The position numbers were made by a program, and so were the translations under genes. From Kitasatospora sp. Root107 (lineage in GTDB: Bacteria > Actinomycetota > Actinomycetes > Streptomycetales > Streptomycetaceae), in NCBI RefSeq assembly GCF_001424875.1, contig NZ_LMCT01000018.1:32479-78613 (forward strand): a DNA stretch of 46,135 nt, in the 5' to 3' direction. Of the stretch, positions 14,144 through 21,977 are shown piece by piece. The notes beneath the pieces are model-generated. The model was not told the DNA's origin. It ran no database searches and was given only the letters and a program-made list of their open reading frames with translations. Positions within the stretch are counted from its first letter, which is position 1. Each line of letters starts with the position of its first letter.

Positions 14144-15247
14144 ATGGCCAGCGAGAGCACGGACGTGGACCGTACCGACCCGGTGTACCGGGCCTGGCTC
14201 AAGGAGGCGGTTCGGAAGGTCCAGGCCGACTCGAACCGGTCGGCCGACACGCATCTGCTGCGCTTCCCGCTGCCGGAGGAGTGGGGGATCGACCTCTATC
14301 TCAAGGACGAGTCGACCCACCCGACCGGGAGTCTGAAGCACCGGCTGGCCCGGTCGCTGTTCCTGTACGCGCTGTGCAACGGGTGGATCAGGCCTGGGAA
14401 GCCGGTGATCGAGGCGTCCAGTGGGTCGACGGCGGTGTCGGAGGCGTACTTCGCCAAGCTGATCGGGGTGCCGTTCGTCGCGGTGATGGCGAAGACGACC
14501 AGTCAGGCCAAGATCGACCTGATCGAGTTCCACGGCGGCGAGTGTCACCTTGTCGACAGTGCCTGTGAGGTCTACGAGGTCTCGGCGCAGCTGGCCGAGC
14601 AGACCGGCGGGCACTACATGGACCAGTTCACCTACGCGGAGCGGGCCACCGACTGGCGGGGGAACAACAACATCGCGGAGTCGATCTTCGCTCAGCTGAG
14701 CCTGGAGCCGCACCCGGAGCCGGCCTGGATCGTCGCCACCGCCGGGACGGGTGGCACCTCGGCCACCATCGCGCGGTACGTGCACTACCAGCAGCACGAC
14801 ACCCGGATCTGCGTCGCCGACCCGGAGAACTCCTGCTTCTTCGAGGGCTGGGTCGACCACAACCCGGACGCCACCTGTGACCGGGGGTCCCGGATCGAGG
14901 GGATCGGGCGGCCGCGGATGGAGCCGAGCTTCGTGCCCGGGGCGATCGACCGGATGATGAAGGTGCCGGACGCCGCGTCGATCGCCGCGATGCGGGTGCT
15001 GGAGCGGGTGCTCGGGAAGACGGCCGGGGCGTCGACCGGGACGGGGCTGTGGAGCGCGCTGCGGATCGTCGCCGAGATGCGGGCGGCCGGGCAGCGCGGC
15101 AGCGTGGTGACGCTGATCTGCGACCCGGGCGACCGCTACCTGGACAAGTACTACAACGACGACTGGCTGGCCGGCCAGGGCATCGACATCGCCCCGTACG
15201 TGGACGAGTTGGAGCGCTTCCTCAAGGGCGAGGCCGGCCTGAGCTGA
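14144..15247 (+). CDS. PLP-dependent cysteine synthase-family protein (Cds1-like)
   Basis: A 367-residue fold-type II PLP enzyme. The PLP lysine lies in HPTGSLKHRLARSLF; the substrate loop EASSGSTAVSEAY and the phosphate-binding turn TAGTGGTSATIARY follow, with TLICDPGDRYLDKYY near the C-terminus. The sequence most resembles the PLP-dependent cysteine synthase family that includes mycobacterial Cds1, reported as an L-cysteine desulfhydrase releasing H2S, pyruvate and ammonia. Beta-replacement activity is equally possible. ATG 14144 is preceded by GAGGAGA. The gene stands alone with its own AT-rich promoter region. Its 3' neighbour is a GNAT 45 bp downstream. Confidence 0.88.
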   Translation: MASESTDVDRTDPVYRAWLKEAVRKVQADSNRSADTHLLRFPLPEEWGIDLYLKDESTHPTGSLKHRLARSLFLYALCNGWIRPGKPVIEASSGSTAVSEAYFAKLIGVPFVAVMAKTTSQAKIDLIEFHGGECHLVDSACEVYEVSAQLAEQTGGHYMDQFTYAERATDWRGNNNIAESIFAQLSLEPHPEPAWIVATAGTGGTSATIARYVHYQQHDTRICVADPENSCFFEGWVDHNPDATCDRGSRIEGIGRPRMEPSFVPGAIDRMMKVPDAASIAAMRVLERVLGKTAGASTGTGLWSALRIVAEMRAAGQRGSVVTLICDPGDRYLDKYYNDDWLAGQGIDIAPYVDELERFLKGEAGLS

Positions 15248-15292
15248 ATAACCGCTGGCGCCCGGAGCTGGGCGGATGATATTCAGTGCGCC

Positions 15293-15793
15293 ATGGATGA
15301 TCTTCTGACTGAACGCCTGACCCTGCACCCGTTCACCCCCGAGGAGGCAGGACGGGTGGTGGCCGGTGAACCCGGGCCCACCGACCTCTGGGCGCCCGGC
15401 TACCCGACCGAGGGGGAGAAGACGGGTGCCCGGATGTTCCTGAAGGGCTGTCAGGACGGCAACGACCCGCACCCGTTCGGCAACTTCGAGATCCGCCGCC
15501 GCGAGGACGGCGTCGCGATCGGCGGCATCGGTTTCCACGGCGGCCCGGACGAGAACGGCGGGGTCGAGGTCGGCTACGGCCTGGCCGAGGCCACCCGTGG
15601 CCAGGGGTACGCGACCGAGGCGGTGCTCGCGGTGCTGGCGCACGCCAGGTCGGCGGGCGCGCTGGTGTTCCGCGCGGAGACCACGACCGACAACCCGGCC
15701 TCCCAGGGTGTGCTGCGCAAGGCGGGCCTGGCGCTGGTTCGCACCGACGGCGACTCGCTGCACTACGAACTTCCGCTGGTGGACAGCGAGTAG
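15293..15793 (+). CDS. GNAT-family N-acetyltransferase (RimJ/RimL type)
   Basis: A 166-residue acetyltransferase. It starts LTERLTLHPFTPEEAGRVV, as RimJ/RimL proteins do. The acetyl-CoA motif is VGYGLAEATRGQGYATEAVL, and the C-terminal NPASQGVLRKAGLALV is the usual motif B. It would transfer acetyl from acetyl-CoA to an amine; the substrate cannot be read from the sequence. It converges on the DeoR gene with only five bases between the stops. Confidence 0.92.
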   Translation: MDDLLTERLTLHPFTPEEAGRVVAGEPGPTDLWAPGYPTEGEKTGARMFLKGCQDGNDPHPFGNFEIRRREDGVAIGGIGFHGGPDENGGVEVGYGLAEATRGQGYATEAVLAVLAHARSAGALVFRAETTTDNPASQGVLRKAGLALVRTDGDSLHYELPLVDSE

Positions 15794-15798
15794 CAGGC

Positions 15799-16599
15799 TC
15801 AGTCCGCGATCAGCAGCTCGCGCAGCTGCGCACGGGCCTCGTCGGCGGCCTGTGCAGGGAGGCCCGGGTCGGTGACCCAGCTGTCCACGGCGGCGAGCGG
15901 GGCGATGGAGGAGAGCGCGACCACGCCCCACTTGGTGTGGTCGGCGACCACCACGGTGCGGCGGGCGGAGTCGATCAGGGCGCGGTTGGTCTCGGCCTCG
16001 GCCAGGTTGGGGGTGCTCAGGCCGGCCTCGGCGGAGAGGCCGTGGGCGCCGAGGAAGAGCAGGTCGAAGCGGAGCGAGCGGATCGCCCGGTCGGCGACCG
16101 GGCCGACCAAGGCGTCGGAGGGGGTGCGGACGCCGCCGGTGAGGATCACGGTGGTGGCCGCGCCGGCGCCCTGGCGACGGGCCCGTTCGAAGACCTCGGA
16201 GACCGGCACCGAGTTGGTCACCACGGTCAACCGGTCGATCTCCAGCAGCTGCTGGGCCAGCGCGTAGGTGGTGGTGCCGCCGGAGAGGGCGATCGCGCTG
16301 CCGGGGGTGACCAGGGCGGCGGCGGCCTTGGCGATCTGCTCCTTGGCGGAGGGCTCGAGCGAGGACTTGGCCTCGAAGCCGGGCTCGTGGGCGAGCGGTG
16401 CACCGGGTGCGACTGCGCCGCCGTGCACCTTCTCGACCGCTCCGGTCCTGGCCAGCGCGTCCAGGTCCCGACGGATCGTCATGTCGGACACGTTGAGGCG
16501 CTGGGTGAGCTCGTTGACCCGGACCCCGCCACGTCGCCGGACCTCGTCGAGGATCAGCGCCCGGCGCTGCTCGGCGAGCAGGTTGCTGGTGTCGGACAT
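15799..16599 (-). CDS. DeoR-family transcriptional regulator
   Basis: A 266-residue repressor. The N-terminal HTH reads RRALILDEVRRRGGVRVNEL and LNVSDMTIRRDLDALARTG, the DeoR signature. The C-terminal sugar-phosphate isomerase-like sensor has LSGGTTTYALAQQL, TVILTGGVRTPSDALVGPVA and LFLGAHGLSAEAGLSTPN, and ends with VVVADHTKWGVVAL. Effectors of this family are usually phosphosugars. The ATG at 16599 starts MSDTSNLLAEQRRALIL; the upstream frame lacks conserved residues. No sugar-uptake operon is adjacent. It lies 37 bp downstream of the beta-helix/AAA+ gene on the same strand and may be co-transcribed with it. Confidence 0.92.
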   Translation of the reverse strand: MSDTSNLLAEQRRALILDEVRRRGGVRVNELTQRLNVSDMTIRRDLDALARTGAVEKVHGGAVAPGAPLAHEPGFEAKSSLEPSAKEQIAKAAAALVTPGSAIALSGGTTTYALAQQLLEIDRLTVVTNSVPVSEVFERARRQGAGAATTVILTGGVRTPSDALVGPVADRAIRSLRFDLLFLGAHGLSAEAGLSTPNLAEAETNRALIDSARRTVVVADHTKWGVVALSSIAPLAAVDSWVTDPGLPAQAADEARAQLRELLIAD

Positions 16600-16636
16600 C
16601 TGATCGGCCTTTCGGTGGGTTCCCTCCGCCATCCTG

Positions 16637-19030
16637 TCAGATCGTCGCACCGGTACGGGGCGAGGGGACCGGCAGGTCGGCGGGCACCAGCAGCTGCAGC
16701 TCCTCGGTGGACGGGTCGGCCAGCTGGGCCACCCGCATCGCGTGCCGCTCCACCATGGTCTCGAAGACCTGCCGGGCGGTCCGGCCGTTGCCGAAGCCGG
16801 GGCCGCGCTCCAGCCCGGCGAAGTGCTCCAGCAGGGCGCCCTCGGTCGGCCCGTCGAGGGCGTACTCGTGCTCGGCGCACTGCGAGCGGGCGATCTCCAG
16901 CAGCTCGGCGGCGGAGTAGTCCGGGAAGGTGACGGTGCGGGAGAACCGCGAGGACACCCCGGGGTTGGCGCTCAGGAAGCGCTCCATCTCGACGGTGTAC
17001 CCGGCGACGATCACCACCACCTCGTCCCGGTGGTCCTCCATCAGCTTGACCAGGGTGTCGATCGCCTCCCGGCCGAAGTCCCTGGCACCGTCCTCGGGCG
17101 CCAGCGCGTACGCCTCGTCGATGAACAGCACCCCGCCCCTGGCCTTGTCGAAGGCGGCCTGGGTGCGGATCGCGGTGGAGCCGATGTGCTCGCCGACCAG
17201 GTCCACCCGGGCGACCTCGACCAGGTGGCCCTGCTGGAGCACGCCGAGCGAGGCCAGGATCTCGCCGTAGAGCCGGGCCACCGTGGTCTTGCCGGTGCCG
17301 GGGGAGCCGGTGAAGACCAGGTGGCGGCGGAGCGAGGGGGCCTTGAGGCCGGCCTGTCGGCGGCGGCGGCCGACCGAGATCAGGTCGATCAGGGTGCGCA
17401 CCTCCTGCTTCACGGTGGCCAGGCCGATCAGCGACTCCAGCTCGGCCAGCGCCTCGTCGGCCGGCCGGTAGTCCGGGATCGGGGCGATCGCGGTGGCCAC
17501 CGGGGCGGCGGCGGTGGTGAGTTGGGCGGTCCGGGGGGCGGGCAGCTCCGGCGCGACCGGAGCCACGTCGTCGGAGATGCAGCCCTCGGTGACCGGCCCG
17601 GGCTCGGAGAACTCGAAGCCGGCCTGCTCGTTCTGCTCGGCCCGGCAGCGGGTCAGCGCGGTGCGGCAGCCGTCCAGCACGTAGAAGCCGAAGCCCTTGC
17701 CGTGCGAGACCCGGCAGTCGGTGAAGCTGCCCCGGCCCTGGGCGAAGACGTAGACGGCGGCCTCGGCCGCGCCGCGCACCGTGCAGTCGGAGAGCTCGGG
17801 GTCGGCGCCCTTGGTGACGATCACCCCGGTGCTCACCTCGGAGATCTCACAGCCCGTCAGCCGCCCGCCGCTGCCGTGGTCGCGGAACCAGAGACCGGTG
17901 CCGGCCTCCTGGATCCGGCAGTCGGCCAGCGCGACCGTGGCGCCGCCGCTGACCGAGACCGCCGAGCTGCCGATCCGGCTGAACGAGCAGTCCTTGGCGG
18001 TCACCCGGGAGCCCTGGTCGAGCACCGAGAGGGCGTCCCGCAGATCGTGCAGCGAGCAGTCGGTGAGGGTGAGTTCGGCTCCGGCGCAGACCCAGACGGC
18101 GGGGAAGTCGCTGGTGCTGGAGTGGATCTCGCTGGCCACCGCCTCGGCCCGGGTGCCGGGCTCCCAGACCGAGAGCGCGCCCCGGCCGAAATCCTGCAGG
18201 ATGGTCTGCTCCAGCCTGAGCCGGGAGCCCCGGCGCAGGTCGGCGGCGTTCTCCGGCAGGTCGTGCACCCGGCAGCCGGTCAGGGTCAGCTCGGCGCCGG
18301 TGTCCAGGGTGAGGCCGTTGCCGGTGACCCGGTGGATCTCGCAGTCGGTCAGCCGCCCGGTCGCCTGCGACTCGGCCTGGACGCCGCTGCCGCGGATCTC
18401 GTAGATCTCACACCCGGTCAGCTCGGCGGTGCTGCCCTGCTCGGCGAGCAGCACCCCGGCGCCGCCCGCGTGGTGCACCCGGCATTTGGTCAGCCGGGCG
18501 CTCGCGCCGTCCAGCACGGCCAGCCCGGCCTGGGCGGAGGAGGCCAGCTCGGTGTCCTCGGCCAGCAGGGCGGCGCCGGAGCGCAGCCGTACGCCGAGGC
18601 CGGTCGGGTTGAGCACGGTGCAGCCGCGGAGCACCGCCTCGGCGCGGTCGGTGAGTTCGATGCCGACGGCGGCCGCGGTCTCCACCCGGCAGCCGGTGAG
18701 CTCGGCGGTGGCCTCGGGGCCGGTGATCAGGACGGCAGGGGCGCTGGTCTCGCCGCCCTCGATCACCAGGCCGTGCACCTGGGCGGCGGCGGTGACGGTC
18801 AGCGGGATGCCGCCGGAGGGGCTGATCCGGACGCTGCCGGGGCCGTCGGCGGGGCGCAGCACGACGGCCTTGTCCAGCAGTACGTTCTCCCGGAAGGTGC
18901 CCGCCCGCAGGGTCAGGGTGTCGCCGGGCTCGGCGGCGGCGACCGCCTCGGCCAGGGTCTCGTAATCGCCCGCGCGGCGCCGCCAGCGCGAGGCGCTGTC
19001 CTGCGTGACCCGGACCCTGTGCTCACCCAT
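16637..19030 (-). CDS. beta-helix repeat protein fused to CbxX/EccA-type AAA+ ATPase
   Basis: A 797-residue two-part protein. Residues about 20-500 are a right-handed parallel beta-helix of pectate-lyase type: about 20 rungs with the repeating pattern LTDCxIH or LTGCRV and alternating small and hydrophobic residues. No signal peptide is present, so it is cytoplasmic. After a Pro/Ala-rich linker (about 505-530), residues about 540-780 form an AAA+ domain of the CbxX/SpoVK/EccA group: Walker A GSPGTGKTT at 575, Walker B LFIDEAYAL at 635, sensor 1 VVVIVAGY near 671 and an SSRFSR arginine region near 692. EccA proteins work with type VII secretion, but no ESX genes are nearby. The helix probably selects the substrate. 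Confidence 0.9.
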   Translation of the reverse strand: MGEHRVRVTQDSASRWRRRAGDYETLAEAVAAAEPGDTLTLRAGTFRENVLLDKAVVLRPADGPGSVRISPSGGIPLTVTAAAQVHGLVIEGGETSAPAVLITGPEATAELTGCRVETAAAVGIELTDRAEAVLRGCTVLNPTGLGVRLRSGAALLAEDTELASSAQAGLAVLDGASARLTKCRVHHAGGAGVLLAEQGSTAELTGCEIYEIRGSGVQAESQATGRLTDCEIHRVTGNGLTLDTGAELTLTGCRVHDLPENAADLRRGSRLRLEQTILQDFGRGALSVWEPGTRAEAVASEIHSSTSDFPAVWVCAGAELTLTDCSLHDLRDALSVLDQGSRVTAKDCSFSRIGSSAVSVSGGATVALADCRIQEAGTGLWFRDHGSGGRLTGCEISEVSTGVIVTKGADPELSDCTVRGAAEAAVYVFAQGRGSFTDCRVSHGKGFGFYVLDGCRTALTRCRAEQNEQAGFEFSEPGPVTEGCISDDVAPVAPELPAPRTAQLTTAAAPVATAIAPIPDYRPADEALAELESLIGLATVKQEVRTLIDLISVGRRRRQAGLKAPSLRRHLVFTGSPGTGKTTVARLYGEILASLGVLQQGHLVEVARVDLVGEHIGSTAIRTQAAFDKARGGVLFIDEAYALAPEDGARDFGREAIDTLVKLMEDHRDEVVVIVAGYTVEMERFLSANPGVSSRFSRTVTFPDYSAAELLEIARSQCAEHEYALDGPTEGALLEHFAGLERGPGFGNGRTARQVFETMVERHAMRVAQLADPSTEELQLLVPADLPVPSPRTGATI

Positions 19031-19142
19031 GACGACCTGCCATCCCCACCTCAGTCAACGACCTGCACGGAAGCTGCTCGGTAGCCACACGGGATACAAC
19101 GAGCGAGCAGGTTTTCGGTTCCGACGCGCCCGTTCCGAAAGG

Positions 19143-19997
19143 TCACTCCAGGACGGTCAGTTCGTCGCCGAGGTGCAGGGTGCCGATCAGGCCGGTGTGG
19201 CCCTCGGGCCGTTCGGGGATCAGGTTCTGACCGAAGACCAGCTTCTGGCCGATCCTGTGGTGGCGGCCGAGGGCGCGCAGCGGTTCGGGGCCGCGGCGGA
19301 CGCCGGTCTCCTGGTCGGTGGTGGTGACCAGGCAGCGGCCGCAGGGCTTGGCCACTCGGAAGGTCAGCTCGCCGATGCTGACTCGGCGCCAGCCGTCCTC
19401 GGCCCAGGCGGCGGTGCCGTCGACCACCAGGTTGGGGCGGAACCGCTCCATCGGCAGGGCGGCCGCCTTGAGCTCGTCGTCCGGGTGGTCCTCGGCGATC
19501 CGGGCGTTCAGCTCCTCGAGCGAGCCGGTGGTGGTGAGCAGCAGCGGGTAGCCGTCGGCCATCGTGACGGTGTCGCCGGGGCCCGCGTGCCCGGGGTCGA
19601 CCGGCCGGCTCAGCGGGTTGTCCAGGTGCACCAGCCGGACGCCGGGGAAGTAGCCGGCGAACCAGTCGTTGACGTCGGGGGCGGCCAGCGCGGTGGTGAA
19701 GAAGGTGCCGAACACCTCGGCCTTGACCTCGGGGTCGCCGTTCGCGGTGGCCGGTGCGGCCACCTCCAGCCGGTCGCCGTCGGGCGCGGTGACGGTCAGT
19801 GAGCCGTCCGGGGAGGGCAGCACCCGGAACTGGCCGAGGGCGGGCTCGTCCCGCTGGGTGACCGCCCGGCCGCTCTCGTCCACCAGCATCCAGCGCCGGT
19901 CGCCCAGCAGACCCCAGGGTTCGACCTGGGCGCTCTCCGGGCTCAGCCGGTAGGTCGACTTGATGGGGTAGATGTGCAGTCCCGTGAGCTGTGGCAT
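19143..19997 (-). CDS. MOSC-domain protein
   Basis: A 284-residue protein with an N-terminal MOSC beta-barrel (LTGLHIYPIKSTYRLSPESA, PWGLLGDRRWMLVDESGRAV) and the MOSC core ending in the conserved Cys segment RVAKPCGRCLVTTTDQETG. The family handles molybdenum-cofactor sulfur, and mARC-type members reduce N-hydroxylated compounds. The conserved Cys246-type residue is present as KPCGRC. Start chosen at the ATG giving MPQLTGLHIYP; an ATG nine bases upstream (20006) is equally in frame. Confidence 0.9.
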   Translation of the reverse strand: MPQLTGLHIYPIKSTYRLSPESAQVEPWGLLGDRRWMLVDESGRAVTQRDEPALGQFRVLPSPDGSLTVTAPDGDRLEVAAPATANGDPEVKAEVFGTFFTTALAAPDVNDWFAGYFPGVRLVHLDNPLSRPVDPGHAGPGDTVTMADGYPLLLTTTGSLEELNARIAEDHPDDELKAAALPMERFRPNLVVDGTAAWAEDGWRRVSIGELTFRVAKPCGRCLVTTTDQETGVRRGPEPLRALGRHHRIGQKLVFGQNLIPERPEGHTGLIGTLHLGDELTVLE

Positions 19998-20035
19998 GGG
20001 CCCCATCCTGCCAGTTGTCGCGGCGGCTCCGTCGC

Positions 20036-20200
20036 GGGGCCTGTCTGATCATTCCCGTCGGGTCCGGCCCGCCCGGCACGCACGCTCGCCGCACGGCCGC
20101 AACGCCCAAGTAGCTCCGCTACGAGGGCGCCCCGGCCGCACGCCGAGCGCACGCACCGAACGACCCGGCCTGATCCGACGCGAATGATCAGACAGGCCCC
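20036..20200. repeat. 165-nt palindromic extragenic element
   Basis: The outer arms GGGGCCTGTCTGATCATTC (20036-20054) and their exact complement (20182-20200) enclose further imperfect pairing. The centre is a small hairpin (GTAGC-TCC-GCTAC flanked by CGCCC/GGGCG). The whole sequence can fold into one long stem. I recall similar palindromes in other Streptomyces intergenic regions. It may be a REP- or MITE-like element or a terminator between the MOSC gene's upstream region and its neighbour. Confidence 0.7.
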
Positions 20201-20244
20201 AGGGCCACCGGCTCGGCGGCGCCGGGCCGCCGGGGTACGCGCGA

Positions 20245-20284
20245 GGGCCGCCCGGACCGTGGTGCTGAGTGGTCCGGGCGGCCC
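20245..20284 (-). terminator. hairpin terminator
   Basis: A perfect 14-bp stem (GGGCCGCCCGGACC) with a 12-nt loop, 59 bp beyond the stop of the Gln/Pro-rich protein gene, which reads leftward into it. Confidence 0.7.
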
Positions 20285-20342
20285 TGTGCCCTGCTCCTTC
20301 CGGCTCCCCCCTGGGGCCGGGCAGGTGGTGCGGTGGCTGGGG

Positions 20343-21008
20343 TCAGTAGGCGTTCCCCTGGTGGCCGGGCTGCGGGTACTGGCCCTGCTCGGCGTACTGC
20401 GGGCGCTGCTGCTGGACCGGGCGGACCGGGGCCACCGGGGCGGCCGGGCGGAGCTGGTTACCGCCGAAGCTCTGGTCCTGGTAGCCCTGCGCGGCCTGGC
20501 CGTTGAAGCCCTGCGGCGCGCCCTGGTAGCCGCCCTGGGTGGCGAAGTTGGGCGCCGTCGCGTAGCCCTGCGCACCGAAGGCCTGGCCGGCCTGCTGGTA
20601 CTGCTGGAAGCCGGGGCCGGGCGCGGCGGGGCGCTGCGGCGGCAGGTACGGCTGCTGCTGGCCGCCGTAGCCGGGGACCGGCGGCTGCGGGGCGGCGGCG
20701 TACTGCTGGGTGGGGATGTACTGGGTGGCCGGGGCGACGCTGCTCGGTCCCGGGCCCAGGGCGAGCCGGGCCGGCGGTAGCGCGGGCAGGTTGCTCAGGG
20801 GGCTGTCGAAGCCCGGATTCCCGTACCCGGAACCGTAGTTGGTGCCGTAGCCGTATCCGGTGGAGGCCGGCGGGAGGGCGGCGGGCACATTGATGGGGGC
20901 GATCTGCGGGACACCGCGCTCTGCGACGAGGCTGTCGTAGATGGGCGTGCCGGAGCTGAAGGACGGAGAGGGGTAGCCGACTCCGTCGTAGGAGCGGGGC
21001 GAGGTCAT
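20343..21008 (-). CDS. Gln/Pro/Gly/Tyr-rich low-complexity protein (DUF6643-like)
   Basis: A 221-residue protein. The N-terminal 40 residues are the only conserved-looking part (YDSLVAERGVPQIAPINVPA). The rest is low complexity, with repeats of PALPPARL, QQYAAAPQPP, GYGGQQQPYLPPQ and QGYATAP, so it is probably disordered. I believe it belongs to a Streptomyces family listed as DUF6643, from memory only. No signal peptide or membrane segment is seen. The Tyr/Gln/Gly-rich tail could support phase separation or multivalent binding. The upstream region is AT-rich (21069-21115), suggesting its own promoter. Confidence 0.82.
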   Translation of the reverse strand: MTSPRSYDGVGYPSPSFSSGTPIYDSLVAERGVPQIAPINVPAALPPASTGYGYGTNYGSGYGNPGFDSPLSNLPALPPARLALGPGPSSVAPATQYIPTQQYAAAPQPPVPGYGGQQQPYLPPQRPAAPGPGFQQYQQAGQAFGAQGYATAPNFATQGGYQGAPQGFNGQAAQGYQDQSFGGNQLRPAAPVAPVRPVQQQRPQYAEQGQYPQPGHQGNAY

Positions 21009-21333
21009 GGGGCATACCGTAAGCCCACAATGTGCCTGCTGAGGAGAGTGGGAGGCGTAGGAGTTCCAGTGTTTACGTACTCTTCGCTAGAACAACTCAC
21101 TCGAAAGTATGACGATCGGACATTTCGCCGTCGTTTTCCGGCCACTCAGGGGTTGCGGCGGCGGGTGACGGGCGGTCGAACAGTCGGCGAACGGGCCGTG
21201 TCCGCGCGCACCCGTGAACCCGGCGACGAGCAGAGGGCGCGTGTCGGAACCGCGTGAGCCCCCGAGGCCGGCCGGCGGACATGCCGCGGCCCGGCAGTAC
21301 GGGACTGCCGGGCCGGGCGGGGCACCGCGGTAC
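21009..21333. other. intergenic region: AT-rich promoter region and terminator
   Basis: No gene. The left part (21069-21115) is AT-rich and lies upstream of the leftward low-complexity protein gene, so it probably holds its promoter. The right part holds a hairpin at 21287-21315 (12-bp perfect stem CGGCCCGGCAGT, loop ACGGG), which would terminate mscL transcription. Confidence 0.55.
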
Positions 21334-21789
21334 CTAGCGGGAGGCGAGCGCCTGGGCCGGGAAGCCGGGGCGGCCGGCCAGCTCCGAGGTGCAGTGCGAG
21401 CAGCGCACGGCGGCGGCCGGAATCGAGCTGAGGCAGTCCGGGCAGTCGGTCTTGGCCACCGGGACGTCCTTGACCGGCTCGAACCGGGCCTGCAGCCGGC
21501 CGACCGGGAGCACCACGGCGAAGTAGATCACCGCGCTGATCAGGACGAAGCTGATCAGGGCGTTCAGGAACGCGCCGTACGGGAAGCTGGTGCCGCCGAT
21601 GTCGAAGGCGCGCTTGCTGTAGTCACCGACGGCGCCGGTGGCGACACCGAGCAGCGGGGTGAGGAAGGCCGTGACGAAGCCGGTGACGACGGCGGTGAAG
21701 GCCGCGCCGATCACGATACCGACCGCGAGGTCCACGACGTTTCCGCGCAGCAGGAAGCTGCGGAATCCCTTGAACACCGGGAACTCCAA
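21334..21789 (-). CDS. mscL: large-conductance mechanosensitive channel MscL
   Basis: A 151-residue channel subunit. FKGFRSFLLRGNVVDLAVGI is the hallmark N-terminal amphipathic helix and start of TM1 (with VIGAAFTAVVTGFV), the periplasmic loop includes DIGGTSFPYGAF, and TM2 is LISFVLISAVIYFAVV. The homopentamer opens under membrane tension to release solutes on osmotic downshock. The C-terminal tail is longer than in E. coli and carries a zinc-ribbon-like pair (CPDC and CSHC, about residues 115-133). I have seen similar tails in actinobacterial homologues. Monocistronic, with a terminator downstream. Confidence 0.95.
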   Translation of the reverse strand: MEFPVFKGFRSFLLRGNVVDLAVGIVIGAAFTAVVTGFVTAFLTPLLGVATGAVGDYSKRAFDIGGTSFPYGAFLNALISFVLISAVIYFAVVLPVGRLQARFEPVKDVPVAKTDCPDCLSSIPAAAVRCSHCTSELAGRPGFPAQALASR

Positions 21790-21931
21790 ACCATGAGTAG
21801 GCCGGGAGACCGGCCGGGGGAGGGTGGGGCCAGCAGGCCCAGCGGGTCATTCTGCCCACTCAACCCCCTTGTGGTCCAAGTGAGTTCACCCTATCCGCCT
21901 AATCGCCGCACCCCCGTGCGAGACCCGAATG

Positions 21932-21971
21932 GGCTTGCCGTCCGGCCCGGGACGGCACCGGACGGCAAGCC
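21932..21971 (-). terminator. terminator of the left arm of the polysaccharide locus
   Basis: A perfect 14-bp stem (GGCTTGCCGTCCGG) with a 12-nt loop, six bases past the stop of the DegT-type aminotransferase gene. It closes the five-gene operon that starts at 28619. Confidence 0.75.
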
Positions 21972-21977
21972 GCGGTC

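Noticed and set aside
14090..15931. 613-codon frame antisense to the Cds1-like and GNAT genes
   Set aside because: No recognisable motif, and both genes on the plus strand have intact catalytic signatures.
16742..19084. Long open frame (780 codons) antisense to the beta-helix/AAA+ gene
   Set aside because: A shadow frame of GC-rich coding sequence: Gly/Ala/Asp-rich, with no family motifs, while the opposite strand has complete ATPase motifs.
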